From Halictus rubicundus (taxonomy: Eukaryota; Arthropoda; Insecta; Hymenoptera; Halictidae), in NCBI RefSeq assembly GCF_050948215.1, contig NC_135150.1, forward strand, positions 20,005,943 to 20,069,942: a DNA stretch of 64,000 nucleotides. The letters are read 5' to 3'. Made by a program: the position numbers and the translations under genes. This document shows positions 23,151 to 34,840 of this stretch, in pieces; the stretch's first letter is position 1; each line of letters starts with the position of its first letter. The notes beneath the pieces are model-generated. The model worked only from the letters and a program-made list of their open reading frames with translations, was not told the DNA's origin and searched no databases.

Positions 23151-25972
23151 CAGATCGTCCATAACCGATTTAGCATATCCACGCTGTCAGAACGGCGCGA
23201 AACAAACATCGGACGACCGATTGGCCGTGATCGTTGTGTGTCCGCGCTCCGAACGCTAATTTTCCCGGGAATAATTAGTATCGCGACGGCGTTGCGGCGC
23301 GCGGTCTCCGTCTCTCATGAGACTGCATTCCTGGCATAACCTTTTATCAGCCGTGGGGACTCGACGGGTCCGTGGTCCGCGCTCTCTTTGCTCGCTCTCT
23401 CTCGCTCTCTGTCTCTCTCTCGCGCGCGCGCAAAGCGTTGCCCTGCACCTTTTACTTCGGATATCTCGCATTCTACGTGTATATTATCTTACTCACTTTC
23501 GTGCAACCCAATAAGGCGCCTATCCCGCGGAGCCTAGCGCCAGCTAATAATACCGAATGCCGCGGTTTGCACGAGGCCTGCCTTTCTCGCTTCCTCTCTC
23601 GCTTCCTCGCGATCGCCTCCGGTCTTCATCGCTCTGCTATAGTCCTCTCTCTTTCTCTCTGAAGAGTGTGTCTATGAGCGTGTACGCGTGAGTGTGTGCG
23701 TGTGTGTGTGTGTGTTGCACGCGTATGCCCGGGCAGAAAGAAAGAGAAAGAAAGGAGAGAGGGTTCGTGCGCGCGCGTGTAACGTCGTTTCGTTATTTAT
23801 CGTTTAATGAAATTCCCTTTCGTAAATCGTTCTGTCCGCCCCGCTTCGCCGACACTCACGCCGGCCCCGCGCTCTTTTCACGGTGCTCCTGATATTGGCT
23901 CTCGCGAACACCACCTTCCTTCCAGGACCGTGGGAAATTTCGTTCGAGGCCCCGACGCCGCGTGACGCCGCTCCGTTCCGCTCCGCAATACTCCGCAACG
24001 CTCCACGACAAGCGAGAGAGCAACCTCTCTGCCTCCCGAGCTCCGACGATCGACACCATTGTCTCCGATTCGGTTTTCGACACGATCGGCTACCTTCCCG
24101 TCAACGACTGCGCCCGCAAACTCGACCATTAACACCTTCTGTTTCGACGAGCGAGTGTGTCGACGATGGTGTCCGACCGTTTTCAAATGGCGAACTTCGA
24201 CGGTCGCGGACCATTTTCGCACGATGGTAACCGTGTTTGCCTTTAGCAATCCGCGGAATATTGGTTTTTCTATTTGCTGCATTGTTGAAGGCGCTACAGT
24301 TCACTCAGATTCCCGTTTCACTATATTTGTTAATTCAAAACATTTTTCTGGACGCTTCGATGTCTTCAATGCATCCCGTGGATTAGGTAACAGTTCAGGT
24401 TTGCTTTGGACACCAAGTGGAAAAGGCTGGGACAGAATAGGTCCTGACATCGTCGTCGATTTTATAGTCAATTTCCCTCGAGATCTTCGTATAATAGAAA
24501 TATCACTGTAATCTGTTAGGCTATTGTAGTAAATATCACTATATTCTATTACGCTCTATTAGCCGCGTTTTGTCCTAGAACATGCATTGTCTGAGGATTA
24601 ATTGTGCAACTGAAATTGATAGATTTAACCAAGGATGGAAATTGTAAAGGATAGAACTGTATTCAGAGAATTCTCAGGCCTTTCTGAACTAATTTTTTTT
24701 TCACGTGGCTGAGTATTATTACTAGGGTTAATAATTGTTCAACAAGATTCAGACCGTTCTCAGTCATCTTATTGTGATTTTGGTACTACAAAAAAGATTT
24801 CTTTCTTCTTTTTTGTCAATCGAATAAGAACCGGCTCGAAATAAATCGATCTTGTTCTTGGACTTTCGCGGTGCGATGGTTAATTAAACTAGCACGATTA
24901 CGGGGAACAAATTATGTTAACAGCTGAACGCGTCAATCACGAATCACCGTAATCCATCTTTACCAGTGAGGTAAATAGAATTATCGTAATTAGACGATAA
25001 TAGTGGATAATGCGAACACATGCTTGCTAGTCGAGGAGTTGATTTATGATTGATTTATGACTGTAGCCAACTCGATGGTAATTTGTATGCATGATCTACG
25101 AGATCGGTAGCTATTTAAGTACCTTCTCGATCAATTATAACAAATATCGTTAAAATACAATTATCAAATACAGACGCTATTTCACAGTTGTTATATATTT
25201 AAATTATTTACCAGCTGTAAAAATACCAGCAAACCAATTGTTGAAGTACAGAGATCACATTGATGCGCTCGTGTTGTTCATTTGAAGTGACATGGTCGCT
25301 ACGGGAAATGGTTGCCAACGAAACAATTTATCTGGTTAGATGTGAGACCGACGGACGGCGCGTTTGAACGAAAATATCGCAATTAACAAGCTAATACGGA
25401 ATATTGTTATTCGACGTAAACAAACGGAGGTACACGCCGAGAGCGGTGAGCACGGTTTCTATCAATAACGAATGGAAACTCAAATTTCCTGCCAAATAGA
25501 CTGGGGGCCGGTTTAATGGCGGCGTCGACCTGCCTGGGAATTAAATAAACTCGAATTATTTCGAGTGGATAACGAGCCGCGATCGAAACTGTACATCTCA
25601 GCCGGAAATCAGAGACTAACCAACGGATAAGACAGAACAAATAATATAATTTTACAGGATACGTCACACGGTGAACCAGTTTCCTACAACAGGCACAATT
25701 AACCAGAAAATATTACAAAATACGCTGAGCTTTAGGAAGCATTGGCACACTACATCTTCGACGTTTAAAAATTCGCGATGTTTAAATTGTTATAATTTCT
25801 TGAAATAAAGTGGAGAAATGACATCCGTCTGATCATAATGATGAACATTGACGCATTTTAAAGCTCGAAGCCATTACATTCATACGGCATTGTTCTATTG
25901 TGCTAACATGTTTTTGCATGATATGGCGCGGGAAAATGGATACACCTTTATTTTCGAAATTGAGATTAAAAT
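23151..25972. other. Gene-free: CpG-rich then AT-rich
   Basis: 23150-24240 is CpG-rich with pyrimidine tracts (23380-23430, 23640-23660) and a GT tract at 23691-23715. A 150-codon plus-strand frame at 24059-24511 overlaps minus-strand frames of similar length and matches nothing I know. 24500-25970 is AT-rich with no recognisable content. Confidence 0.5.
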
Positions 25973-26167
25973 CAGGGACCAAAAATAACAGTTACTCTAA
26001 AATTTTCTACGATAACAATCATTAATAAAAAGTTGATTATTATCGAAATTTAAGATAATCTGCACAAGATATAAACAAAAAAATTCGGACAAAATAATGA
26101 AAAAATATCGATTTTTATACTTTTTGGTTATAAATGACAGTTATTATTGTTCAAAAATTGGATGCCC

Positions 26168-26280
26168 CTCGATAACTGTTATCGATGAAGGAAAACTGAT
26201 TCGATTGCTCAAAGCTGTTATCGATGAGAGAAGTTCATTTCGATCGCTCATAACAGTTATCAATGAAGGAAATTTATTAT
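26168..26280 (+). repeat. 39-bp array, forward arm of copy C3
   Basis: Three units: CTCGATAACTGTTATCGATG, AAAGCTGTTATCGATGAGAG and ATAACAGTTATCAATGAAGG. The direction reverses at about 26281. Confidence 0.75.
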
Positions 26281-26500
26281 GACAAAAACTGTTATGAGCG
26301 ATCGAAATAAAATTCTCTTATCGATAACTGTTATGAACGATCGAAATAAATTTCTCTCATCGACAAATGTTATAAGCGACCAAAATAAACTTTTCCCATC
26401 AATAACTGTTATTAGCGATCGAAATAAATTTCTCTCATTGATAACTGTTATGAGCAATCGAAATAAATTTCTCTCGACGATAACATTTACCAACAAGGGA
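26281..26500 (-). repeat. 39-bp array, inverted arm of copy C3
   Basis: Five to six units such as ACTGTTATGAGCGATCGAAA followed by TAAAATTCTCTTATCGATA. Their order matches, unit for unit, each of the two 5-unit blocks in copy C2. Confidence 0.75.
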
Positions 26501-26645
26501 AACAATTGTCGGCTACATATAATCCTTATTTGTAACCAATACGATTTTAGTCGATGAAATACTCGGTATTCCATGATTTCTTTTCTTTTTTGAAACGTTT
26601 CTAAAAACGTAGGAGATGTTTTCTGTGACAGAATTTGCTACATAT

Positions 26646-28940
26646 TTATTATCGTTTGCTATCGAGTCAAAAATATTCTCTAATAAACGATATTGTCCAG
26701 TATCGTATCTACCGGCATGAGTCCACGAACAGAGTATTTTCTGTTCCCTTGTGCACATGAAAATCTGTAGGAATCATACCTTTTGTCAACATGTTATTTG
26801 CTCAAACTCGCATTTCAGATCAACAGTCAGAGCTTAAATTTTTTAGGGTAAAAGTCGGTGCCTAGAAGGGAGGGTAGTTCTCGATCATTTCAAAGAGATC
26901 AACTCCCACGGTGGCAAAAAGCGACGAGCCAGTTCCGTGTTGAATCGCTAGCGCATAATTAACAGCAATGCGAGTATTGTACATGTTTTTTGCGATTCCG
27001 GCGTGCGGTGCGCCGGCAGGATCATTCATTCCGGGCACACGCAGTCGAAATTTGAATAGCCCCCGGGCCCTGTTTCTCGGGTGACTAAGCCACACGCGAA
27101 AAGAATACCGAGGGAAAAGTCGAGCCGACGACGAAGAATCGTCCTGAGCAGATCGTCTTTTACTCTCTCTCTATCTCTCTATATCTCTCTTCTTTTTTCC
27201 TTTCGGTTCGCGAAACCCGCATTAATATTCATCAGGATTACAAAAAACAATGCCGCCCACCGGCACCCGTGACCTGTTGAGCCGCGGCCATCAAACGCGG
27301 ATTATGTCGGATTACAACTTTATAATTGAATCTCTATGCGAAACGGGCCTTTCCTCCAGTCCACCCACGTCCCGGCGCGGCCTCGACGCCGCACGGATTC
27401 GTGGAACCGACGCAGAAACACAGGCATGACCGCGTTTAACGGCGACCCGGTGAATCGGCGCCGAATGGACGAGCATGATTCACTTGGTGGTTCGCTACGG
27501 TCCCGAATCGGGATTTAGCTGCCCCGGAATCGGCAGAAGAAACCTACCAAAAGTCCAAGAGAACCATCGTTACCGCGTTCTGTGCTGAACCAATTCTGCT
27601 CAAGCAAATTTGTATACGTCCCAAGCTAGTAGAATTAATAGTATTTCTTCTGCGCAGATTATCGATCAGAATAAAAATTTTCTGCATCGACCGGGAGCAG
27701 CAGAGAACGCATGGAAATTAATTTTCACCCGTAGCAGTCCTCGGTGCTTGAAAAATAATAATTATCACAAGAATTAGTGTAATTCTAGGTAATATACAGG
27801 TTTGAAGAATTTGAGAGCATCACTGTGTTAGTTTCGGGCTTTTTAAGATTATTATAGGAAGAATGAATTTCCAATTTGATTCCTACTTGTTGAACTCGAC
27901 GGGGCCAAAATTCTACATAAAAGTTCAATAAAATCCATAATTTAATTATGACATATTCCACATTTATAGTAGCTACCGCACAGCTTAGAAGAGCTAGAAG
28001 AACAAACAAAGAACAGGTGCTGGCAATAGAGCAGAAATCGCGAAGTGAAAATCTGAAATAAATAAGCTAATAAGACTAATGAGAAAGACAGTATCGTAGA
28101 ATTGCACTTGAAGTCATCTTTGGCTGAGGTGTCCGGTCGCGCGTAATGGAAAATGGTTGCTCGCAGGCCACCGGGTATGTGTCGCCGGGAACCACACCTG
28201 CGATCGGTTGTTGTGTCGTTGATTACGAATCGAGACAAATTGCCGGCCATTTTCCCGTTTAACGGGAGCGTACGATCGTTTCAACGGAACGTTACGTGGC
28301 GTTGTTTTTGCGCCGAGGCCGTTTGTCGGCCGGATCGAGAACGAAAGTCTTTCGAGGAACGGATTTCCGAACGGGCGGCCGTGGATCGGGACTTCCTTGA
28401 ATCGATGGGAAGATATTCGTCGCGGCGATCGAATTGCGGGGAGCAGGAAGTAGGATCAAGATCCTCCAAATGACGCGGACCGTATCAAAATGTCTTTACG
28501 CATGCGCGAACTTTAGATTTTGTTCATTGGTATCTGAAAACTTGAAAAATTGATGATTACAATCCTCTAGCTATGACCAGAAATTTTATAACAGTAATAT
28601 TGATCTTAACTAAATGAATTTACTACTAAATAAATGTTGTACAAATTCTGTTGCTAGTAATCTTAGATTGGTAATCAATTTTCTTACTGTTTTGTGAATT
28701 GAGATTTTATACTAAGGATACAACTTGGAAATAGCGGTCACTCGTTTTAGTCATAAAATGCACAGTATACATTCATCGGGTACACGCGCCCATGCGTAAC
28801 AATCGACTGACGCGTCTGACCACGACGTACCCATTCCCCTTGTGATACACGCTTACGCAGAACGCACCGAGAGCCTCGGAAAAATGCAACTCGATCACGC
28901 TCTAACATTCAAGAATAGTCGTAAGAGTACCAGCAATCTA
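26646..28940. other. Gene-free stretch
   Basis: 26860-27530 and 28130-28480 are CpG-rich with chance frames on both strands. 27632-27700 contains GCGCAGATTATCGATCAGAA followed by TAAAAATTTTCTGCATCGAC, probably a badly eroded family A end. The rest is AT-rich and featureless. Confidence 0.45.
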
Positions 28941-29126
28941 TAGACTGCTGACGTTTTTATGCAAGATAAAAATTGTCTGCATCAACTACGGGACACAGAA
29001 ACTACGTTTATTTCTTCCCATAACAATTTCAACAAGTTCGGAGTAATAAAACATATCACGAGGAAAGACAATGTTCCAACTGGGACGTACTTGTACGTCG
29101 TGATTACTATGTGGATTTTATGCATG
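28941..29126 (+). mobile_element. Family A element(s) abutting copy B4
   Basis: TAGACTGCTGACGTTTTTAT leads into GCAAGATAAAAATTGTCTGC and an ACGTTTATTTCTTCCC interior also seen in the 63051-63247 copy. Just before copy B4 a second end-like string, ATGTGGATTTTATGCAT (29109-29125), occurs, so this may be two overlapping insertions. Confidence 0.6.
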
Positions 29127-29356
29127 TACAGTGACTTCTCTATATATGTCGCCAAGGCCTGGATGATAAACGTCGCGGAATTATCCCCACTACCGCGGGG
29201 TATACCCCACGAGGGGCATTGAAGCTCGAGAGGCTTCAGACGCCGAGAAGTGTAAACATATCACGGCTCGGGGTCACGTAACATAACATGTCTCCTGGAC
29301 GATATATGTCGCTGGCAAGATCCGTACATGTTGACAAATATCGAAAATTCACTGTA
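29127..29356 (-). mobile_element. Family B MITE, copy B4
   Basis: 230 bp, the longest copy, in reverse. Left end TACAGTGACTTCTCTATATA, right end ATATCGAAAATTCACTGTA. The centre carries ACTACCGCGGGGTATACCCC and an extra GGGTCACGTAACATAACATG stretch partly missing from other copies. Confidence 0.85.
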
Positions 29357-29424
29357 CAGCGAAATTGAACGAAATTTAAAATAGTAGGAAGGTTGAAAAG
29401 ACTCCAAGGACGTCAATATATTCA

Positions 29425-29512
29425 AATTATTGAACAGACAAACAGCATTCTATTTGGTTTCTATTTCTTGCACTTCATGGAGACAATTTTTATTTTGCAT
29501 AAAGATTGACTG
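29425..29512 (-). mobile_element. Family A element, terminal fragment
   Basis: TTTCTTGCACTTCATGGAGA then CAATTTTTATTTTGCATAAA and GATTGACTG: the reverse of the left end of family A, degraded at the very tip. Confidence 0.5.
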
Positions 29513-29546
29513 ATGCAGTCAAGGACAAAATTACAGTACGTCACCG

Positions 29547-29600
29547 CCGATGCTACCTTTATCTAGCCAGTGATCGGTAGAGATACAGCTCACTCAACAC
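29547..29600 (+). repeat. Empty-site paralogue of the B5 insertion
   Basis: GCCGATGCTACCTTTATCTA...CGGTAGAGATACAGCTCACT matches the DNA on both sides of copy B5 (29687-29728 on the left, 29860-29875 on the right) with no element between. It therefore shows what a B5-like site looks like before insertion. Confidence 0.75.
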
Positions 29601-29725
29601 AAAAGCTAGTCGAGGGCTGTAATACGTTACTATACCGTGCTATACGATTGACAGCAGCGATTAAGTGGAAACTTAGAATACATAATCAATGATGCTGCCT
29701 TTATTTGGCCACTGATCGGTAGAGA

Positions 29726-29859
29726 TACAGTGATTTCTCTAGATGTGTCGCCAAGGCCTGGGTGATAAACGTCGCGAAATATTCTCCGAAATAGTCTCCT
29801 GGATGATACAGGACACTGGCAAGACACGCGTTGTTGACATATATCGAGAATTGACGGTA
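29726..29859 (-). mobile_element. Family B MITE, short copy B5
   Basis: 134-bp internally deleted copy. Left end CAGTGATTTCTCTAGATGTG, right end ATATATCGAGAATTGACGG followed by TA. It keeps both ends but has lost about 70 bp of the middle. The paralogous uninterrupted sequence at 29547-29600 defines its borders and a TA target site. Confidence 0.8.
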
Positions 29860-29879
29860 CACCTCACTTAACACATGTT

Positions 29880-29960
29880 CTCATTAACCGAACCTTGCGT
29901 TTTCAGGGGCTGTGATGTGATTATTGACCGAACCTTGCAATTTCAGGGGCTGTCGATCGG
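29880..29960 (+). repeat. Short tandem duplication
   Basis: ACCGAACCTTGCGTTTTCAG then GGGCTGTG, repeated about 42 bp later as ACCGAACCTTGCAATTTCAG then GGGCTGTC. Two units only. Confidence 0.75.
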
Positions 29961-30811
29961 CGAATCGCGACGTTACGAGGGTAGACGAGTCAGGGTGTCC
30001 GATTGATTACCTGGTGCGCGGGTAGAACTATTTCCCGTGCGGACGGGGCGGGTTATATTTAGCGGAAGGAGTTAAAACGATTCATCGGCGTCGTCGGCTC
30101 GAACCGTGAAAGCTGCGCACTTCATCAAAGCCCGAGTATTTGCAGAGCGGGGCCGGTCTTATAGCCATTCAAGGTAAGTAACCGGAGCTCGCGTTGAGTA
30201 TCGTGAGTACCGCCAGGGGCGGTGAGTTAATCGGCTTTTCGTCGGGTAGTCGGCCGCCTCTCTCGGTTACGGGAGGAGAGGGCCCGGTGCCACACGTTTC
30301 CCAGCTCTCCGCAGTTCGTTTATTCGTTCTGTTCGTTCAGTTCAGCTGCGACTCGATTCCCCCGATTTCAGTTCGATGGGATGACACGCGAAACGTCCCC
30401 CCCCCCCCAACCCTCGTACGATCTAACGATCGGCGAACACGCATCGGTTCCGTGTGCTCCATTATGCTTGTTCCCCGGTGATAATGCCGCGGATCTCCCC
30501 CCCCCCCCCCACCACTTAGCCAGTCGGCGTCGCGATGATTGCGGGTTAGAAAATAGGCCGACAGCCTTAGGCCTAATTGTCAATTGCGCGCGATCGACTC
30601 AGGGACACGGAAGCTCGACTATCGGCAAGGTTGCCTCGACCGTCTTCGGTAACTGCGGAGAATCTGCGAGACGAGCATGATCGAAACGGCGCGGCGACAG
30701 AACGATCGAGGTATCGCAGGTTTCATTGTATGCGTGAAGACGCACCTTCGGTTTCTTATATCAACAGTTTTGATTCAAAATTAATTTATTTCCTCGTATT
30801 AATTTGATATA
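29961..30811. other. Gene-free CpG-rich stretch with poly-C runs
   Basis: CpG-rich DNA with a consensus splice-donor string, CAAGGTAAGTA (around 30171-30181), and two long C runs at 30397-30408 and 30497-30510. Frames up to 99 codons cross the C runs but match nothing. Confidence 0.45.
30497..30510. repeat. Poly-C run
   Basis: Fourteen consecutive C. A similar run of twelve lies at 30397-30408. Confidence 0.9.
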
Positions 30812-31002
30812 TGCAGTGATTTCTCTATAAATGTCGCCAAGACCTGGATGATAAATGTCGCGGAGTTATCGCCACTACCGCAGGCTACACTCGAGAGGCC
30901 TCGGACGCCTAGGAGTGTAAACATAACACGGCTCGGGTATGTCTCCTGGACGACACACGACGCTGGCAAGACGTTGGTGACATATATCGAGAATTCACTG
31001 TA
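30812..31002 (-). mobile_element. Family B MITE, copy B6
   Basis: 191 bp in reverse. The left flank reads TG where other copies have TA, then CAGTGATTTCTCTATAAATG; right end ATATATCGAGAATTCACTGT then A. Not associated with a recognisable family A copy. Confidence 0.82.
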
Positions 31003-33239
31003 TTTCAACCATTCTGAAAGAATCTATTCTGCATGTTCCATTACATTGTGAACAACGTCAGTTTTCTAAAAGTAGCTCAAATCTGTTCAATTGCTATCAA
31101 TCTTTATTTACGACTCTCAACAGAACACAACGAGGTTGAAACAGAGACCAACTCTTTGTTTTTGAAAATTGTATTTGTGTTTTTTGGGGGGGGGGGGATG
31201 GTACCTGGATAAGATGTTGCCATTTTTAGCATGGTCTCATTGCAGATCTACTTGATGTTCCGGCGAACATTTTTCCCATGATCCGATCGATACACCGATC
31301 CATACATCCGTCCCCAAAGTGTTAATCGGCTTGCAACTATAGCGCATCGGATCCGCGTAGGTTTAGCGCGTTCCACCGGTTCCTGCGGAGCGCTTGGCCA
31401 AACAGATCAGCTGCGTACCATTCACGTCCCAGTTACCATTGCGCCTCGCGAGAGCACAGCCTGCATTCATCGGTTCCCGCGAGCGCATTCGCACGCCTCA
31501 TTACCGGCCGAATCAATAGCACCCCGCTGACAAATCTGCACGATGTCTGTACCGCCATTTCGACCGGGATATCGCGGAATACCTGCGAATCCGATCGGTT
31601 CCCGAAGATAATCCGGGAACCGGCCGGGACGATGGACACTTTAACGAGACCTCAGCCGCGCCGTGGGGGATGGCTAGTCAAATTGGTGAATCGAGGGGGG
31701 GGGGGACATAGCAAGGGATGCGTTTTGATTATTTCTGAATCAGTTGGGCCACTGTTTGGAACAACGTTAATGTTTCAGAATGCGCTTGTTTCCTTGAGAA
31801 ATGTTTTCTAAGATCCGTGGTTAGTTGCATAAGTTCTAGAACGTACTGCAGGTTCGTTCAGGTGTGAGTATTCTACTGGCTTTTACATTTTAGGAGCTCC
31901 ATACTATTCCCTTCTAGAGCGTTTCCCAATGCCCAACACAGGACGGCGTTTGTCTAAAAAGAATGCTTTTACCAACAATTTTCTGAGCACTTCTCAAGAT
32001 GCTTATTTTAATTTTTCATTGTCAAGCCCATTATACAACTGATTGCACGAGTGTACCGCAGATCTCCATGTCTTTGTGATATTTGCAGATCTGTACAATG
32101 GAAGGAAACGTCTTCATCCACGATAAGTAAAAGATTTTTAATAGAAAGTTAGACGATGAGACGTACACAAACGTACTCTATAGTAAGTCGAAAAAATCGC
32201 CAGTGACAACATTCGTCATTTCCCCGTCTAATTGCCAATTTTTCCTCCGTAACGTCGCCCAAGTTGAGGACACCGCTACGCTGTGGAGCAGCGGAGGTTA
32301 TAGAGTCCGCGCTCCCATTGGCTGCAGCGACGCCGCCGGTCGAGGAGTGGGGATGGCTCGACGCCGGTACAGAGTGGAATCCGTATTCCAGTTTCCGGCA
32401 ACAGTGGCGCGATTGATCGATCTCCAATCCCGCGTGAATGGTGTTAGCGATGAGTCGTGGAACGCTAAGTAGAAGCGGCTCGGCGCTTCTCGCGGCGATA
32501 AGCTCGAGCCGGCTCGAATAGATCGATATTATAACCGTTCGCGCGGATCGAAGCCGGATCGGCTTGAACGTTTGAATCGTCTCGAACCTTTGGATACGGT
32601 GCAGCCGTTTCCGAGTCTCGTGGCAAGCCTCAAAGTCAACTCATCCCTCTTTCTCTCCCGCGCACGAGGATCCCGGAGATAACGTGAAGAGGGGATGAGT
32701 CACGCGTCGATGAAAATCGAAACTTCCAACGTTCCACGGTGTATCGCCATCGATCTCTCGCCGGATCTCTCCAGATTGCAGAAAATCGTTCGGAATCGGT
32801 GTCTGAGGTCGAGTTCAGAACCGCTTTGAATAATGCGCAACTCGAGCGCGAAAGAATTGCGTCAAACCGATTAAACGAGCATGCGCTGGAAAGTTGCGCT
32901 CGGACATTTCGAGACTAGGTTCGAACGCGCTTGAATATGCATCGGTGCACCGGACACTTGTCTCTTGAGCTTTCCAGCCGGGGACCCGTTAATGAGTTCC
33001 TGCGCGACGAACATTGCACAGCCTGTGCAAATAACACGAAATTCTATCGCGATTGGCTCCGAGCGATTCTTTGTCCGATGGTGCGAGCGACAAGCTCGTA
33101 GCTGCATTAGCTGATTCAATCGCATTCTCACTTGCTATTGGAAACTCAGCGTTCCTTACGGCCGCGGAATTAGCTGTGATTCGTCACAGTTAAATCCTGT
33201 TTTAACCATTTTTCTTGGACACATTTTTGGAAACACTTC
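31003..33239. other. Gene-free stretch
   Basis: G runs at 31186-31198 and 31695-31705. CpG-rich blocks at 31300-31680 and 32220-33120 with no recognisable product. AT-rich DNA between. Confidence 0.5.
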
Positions 33240-33442
33240 TTCTGAACGTTCTCGTCAACTATCGCCTCATACCTTCACTCTCTTTATCTTTTAGGAATTA
33301 AAAACTGATATACACACATTCATATTCTGTTTTACAAATTTGAGTAAGTTGCAAATAATACAGTACTTTTGAATTTTTTAAATATCCATATTCTTTGGAT
33401 CTATTCAGTTTTCTCGTAAATGCATAAGACCATACAGTCTAT
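33240..33442 (+). mobile_element. Family A element, right part
   Basis: GTACTTTTGAATTTTTTAAA, TTCAGTTTTCTCGTAAATGC and ATAAGACCATACAGTCTA follow the order of the right half of the reference copy. The left border is approximate. Confidence 0.5.
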
Positions 33443-33462
33443 TAATGAGCCCAGCTATGAAA

Positions 33463-33656
33463 TACAGTGAATTCTCGATATATGTCAACAACACGGGTCC
33501 TGCAGCGACATGTATCGTCCAGGAGACACGTACCCTGAGCCGTGTTACGTTTATACTTCTTGGCTTCTGAGGCCGAGGTATACTCCGCGGTAGTGGGGAA
33601 GATTCCGCGAAGTTTATCATCCAGGCCTTGGCGACATATATGGAGAAATAACTGTA
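33463..33656 (+). mobile_element. Family B MITE, copy B7
   Basis: 194 bp, TACAGTGAATTCTCGATATA to ATATATGGAGAAATAACTGT then A. Begins only 20 bp after the end of a family A copy. Confidence 0.86.
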
Positions 33657-34689
33657 CATCGCAGTGCAAGGAATTAATTCCCCTCGAAGTAATCTACAAT
33701 CTATGCTAATGAAAAATTGAGCTTCTACCAAATCGTTATTCCACAATCGCCACATGCTTATTCAAAAGGAATCGATCCCGCGGTTATCAGGGAATTTCTG
33801 GGACACTTGGTGCATGAAACGCTCAATCCCGGGGCAGTTTTGTTGCAGTTTCGTGTCAACAAATTACTCGACAAAGCGGCGAGTCGACTCGATCTACTGG
33901 TACAGGGGACGATCGCGAAACACGAATGAGTTCGCGGCACCGGCGACGTTGATCGGTCTACCATTGCGCACCGATTCTTCCGTAGAATTGCGGCCCGACA
34001 CGCGAACTTTAATTACCGGTAATTGCGACGCGGTGACGGCGTGCCTCGTTCCAGTAAACACACCGGTTCGCGTCGCTTTTGCACAACCGTGCACCACGTG
34101 CATCGTGCGCCACGTTCACGCCGTACCGGGACGCTTAATATTCATACGGCCGATTATTGCACGTCGCGACAGTTAGACCAGCGCGATATTTACAGCCGAG
34201 GAGGATTTCTTTCCATTTCCAAAGTGTGACTCACGTAATCGCGCCCCATCGGTGCGACGCGCCGCGCCGAGCTATATACGGCGCTCCGAGAGACAGTCCC
34301 ACTTTACGCGCTTCTTCTCTTTCCGCGTGCGATTCGAGCAAAACTTCCCGATTCGAGATTCAAGGTTTCGCATGATCTGTATCGTCCGCGGAGCCGTGTA
34401 CCGTTCGCCTTTTTCGAGAGAAGTCGCATGGGACCGCACGGGAGCACAAACGATATTCTGTTTGTTCGTGATTTGTTCGTAATTGGTATCGTTGCCAGCA
34501 ACTAGTCTCATTGCACAGTGAATAGGTCAAATACAGTGCTGTACAAATGTGAGGAGACATTGTTGTCTGAATTTCGATTTGTTAAAATTGGTGAACGAGA
34601 AAATGCAGTTTTATTGAACGTCTGTAATATCTGAATGTTTCTTCTTTATTTCTCCAACTTAAATTATTCATTAAATAATTTGGCAGGTA
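33657..34689. other. Gene-free CpG-rich stretch
   Basis: A 70-codon plus-strand frame at 33717-33929 has a soluble-protein-like composition but is matched by an open minus-strand frame of equal length and is not recognised. 33930-34480 is CpG-rich with overlapping frames on both strands. Confidence 0.45.
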
Positions 34690-34840
34690 AAATTGCAGAT
34701 AGTACAGAGACTAAGGCAGTTCAAGCAAAATAAAAATTATTGTGCAAACGGAAGGCATATTTGTATTTAGCTTCTGTCTCTTGAAATCAATGCAGACAAT
34801 TTTTATTATTTTGCACGAAGACCTGCTGTCTATTTATTCA
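34690..34840 (-). mobile_element. Family A element, diverged copy
   Basis: Reverse-oriented left end near 34790-34838: CAGACAATTTTTATTATTTT then GCACGAAGACCTGCTGTCTA. A second AAGCAAAATAAAAATTATTG string at 34726 in the opposite direction suggests a partly inverted or doubled copy. Confidence 0.45.

Larger units (their letters stand above)
25973..26645 (+). mobile_element. Family C element, copy C3
   Basis: The left end CAGGGACCAAAAATAACAGT is the best preserved of the three. The common interior (26020-26150) is followed by three 39-bp units forward and five units inverted. The right terminus (GGTCCCTG side) has been lost: after a T-rich stretch at 26580-26592 the sequence joins GAAACGTTTCTAAAAAC, which in C1 lies about 40 bp beyond the element end. 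Confidence 0.7.

Noticed and set aside
24059..24511. 150-codon frame in mixed-composition DNA
   Set aside because: Not recognised, and opposed by minus-strand frames of 134 and 67 codons. Not enough to call a gene.
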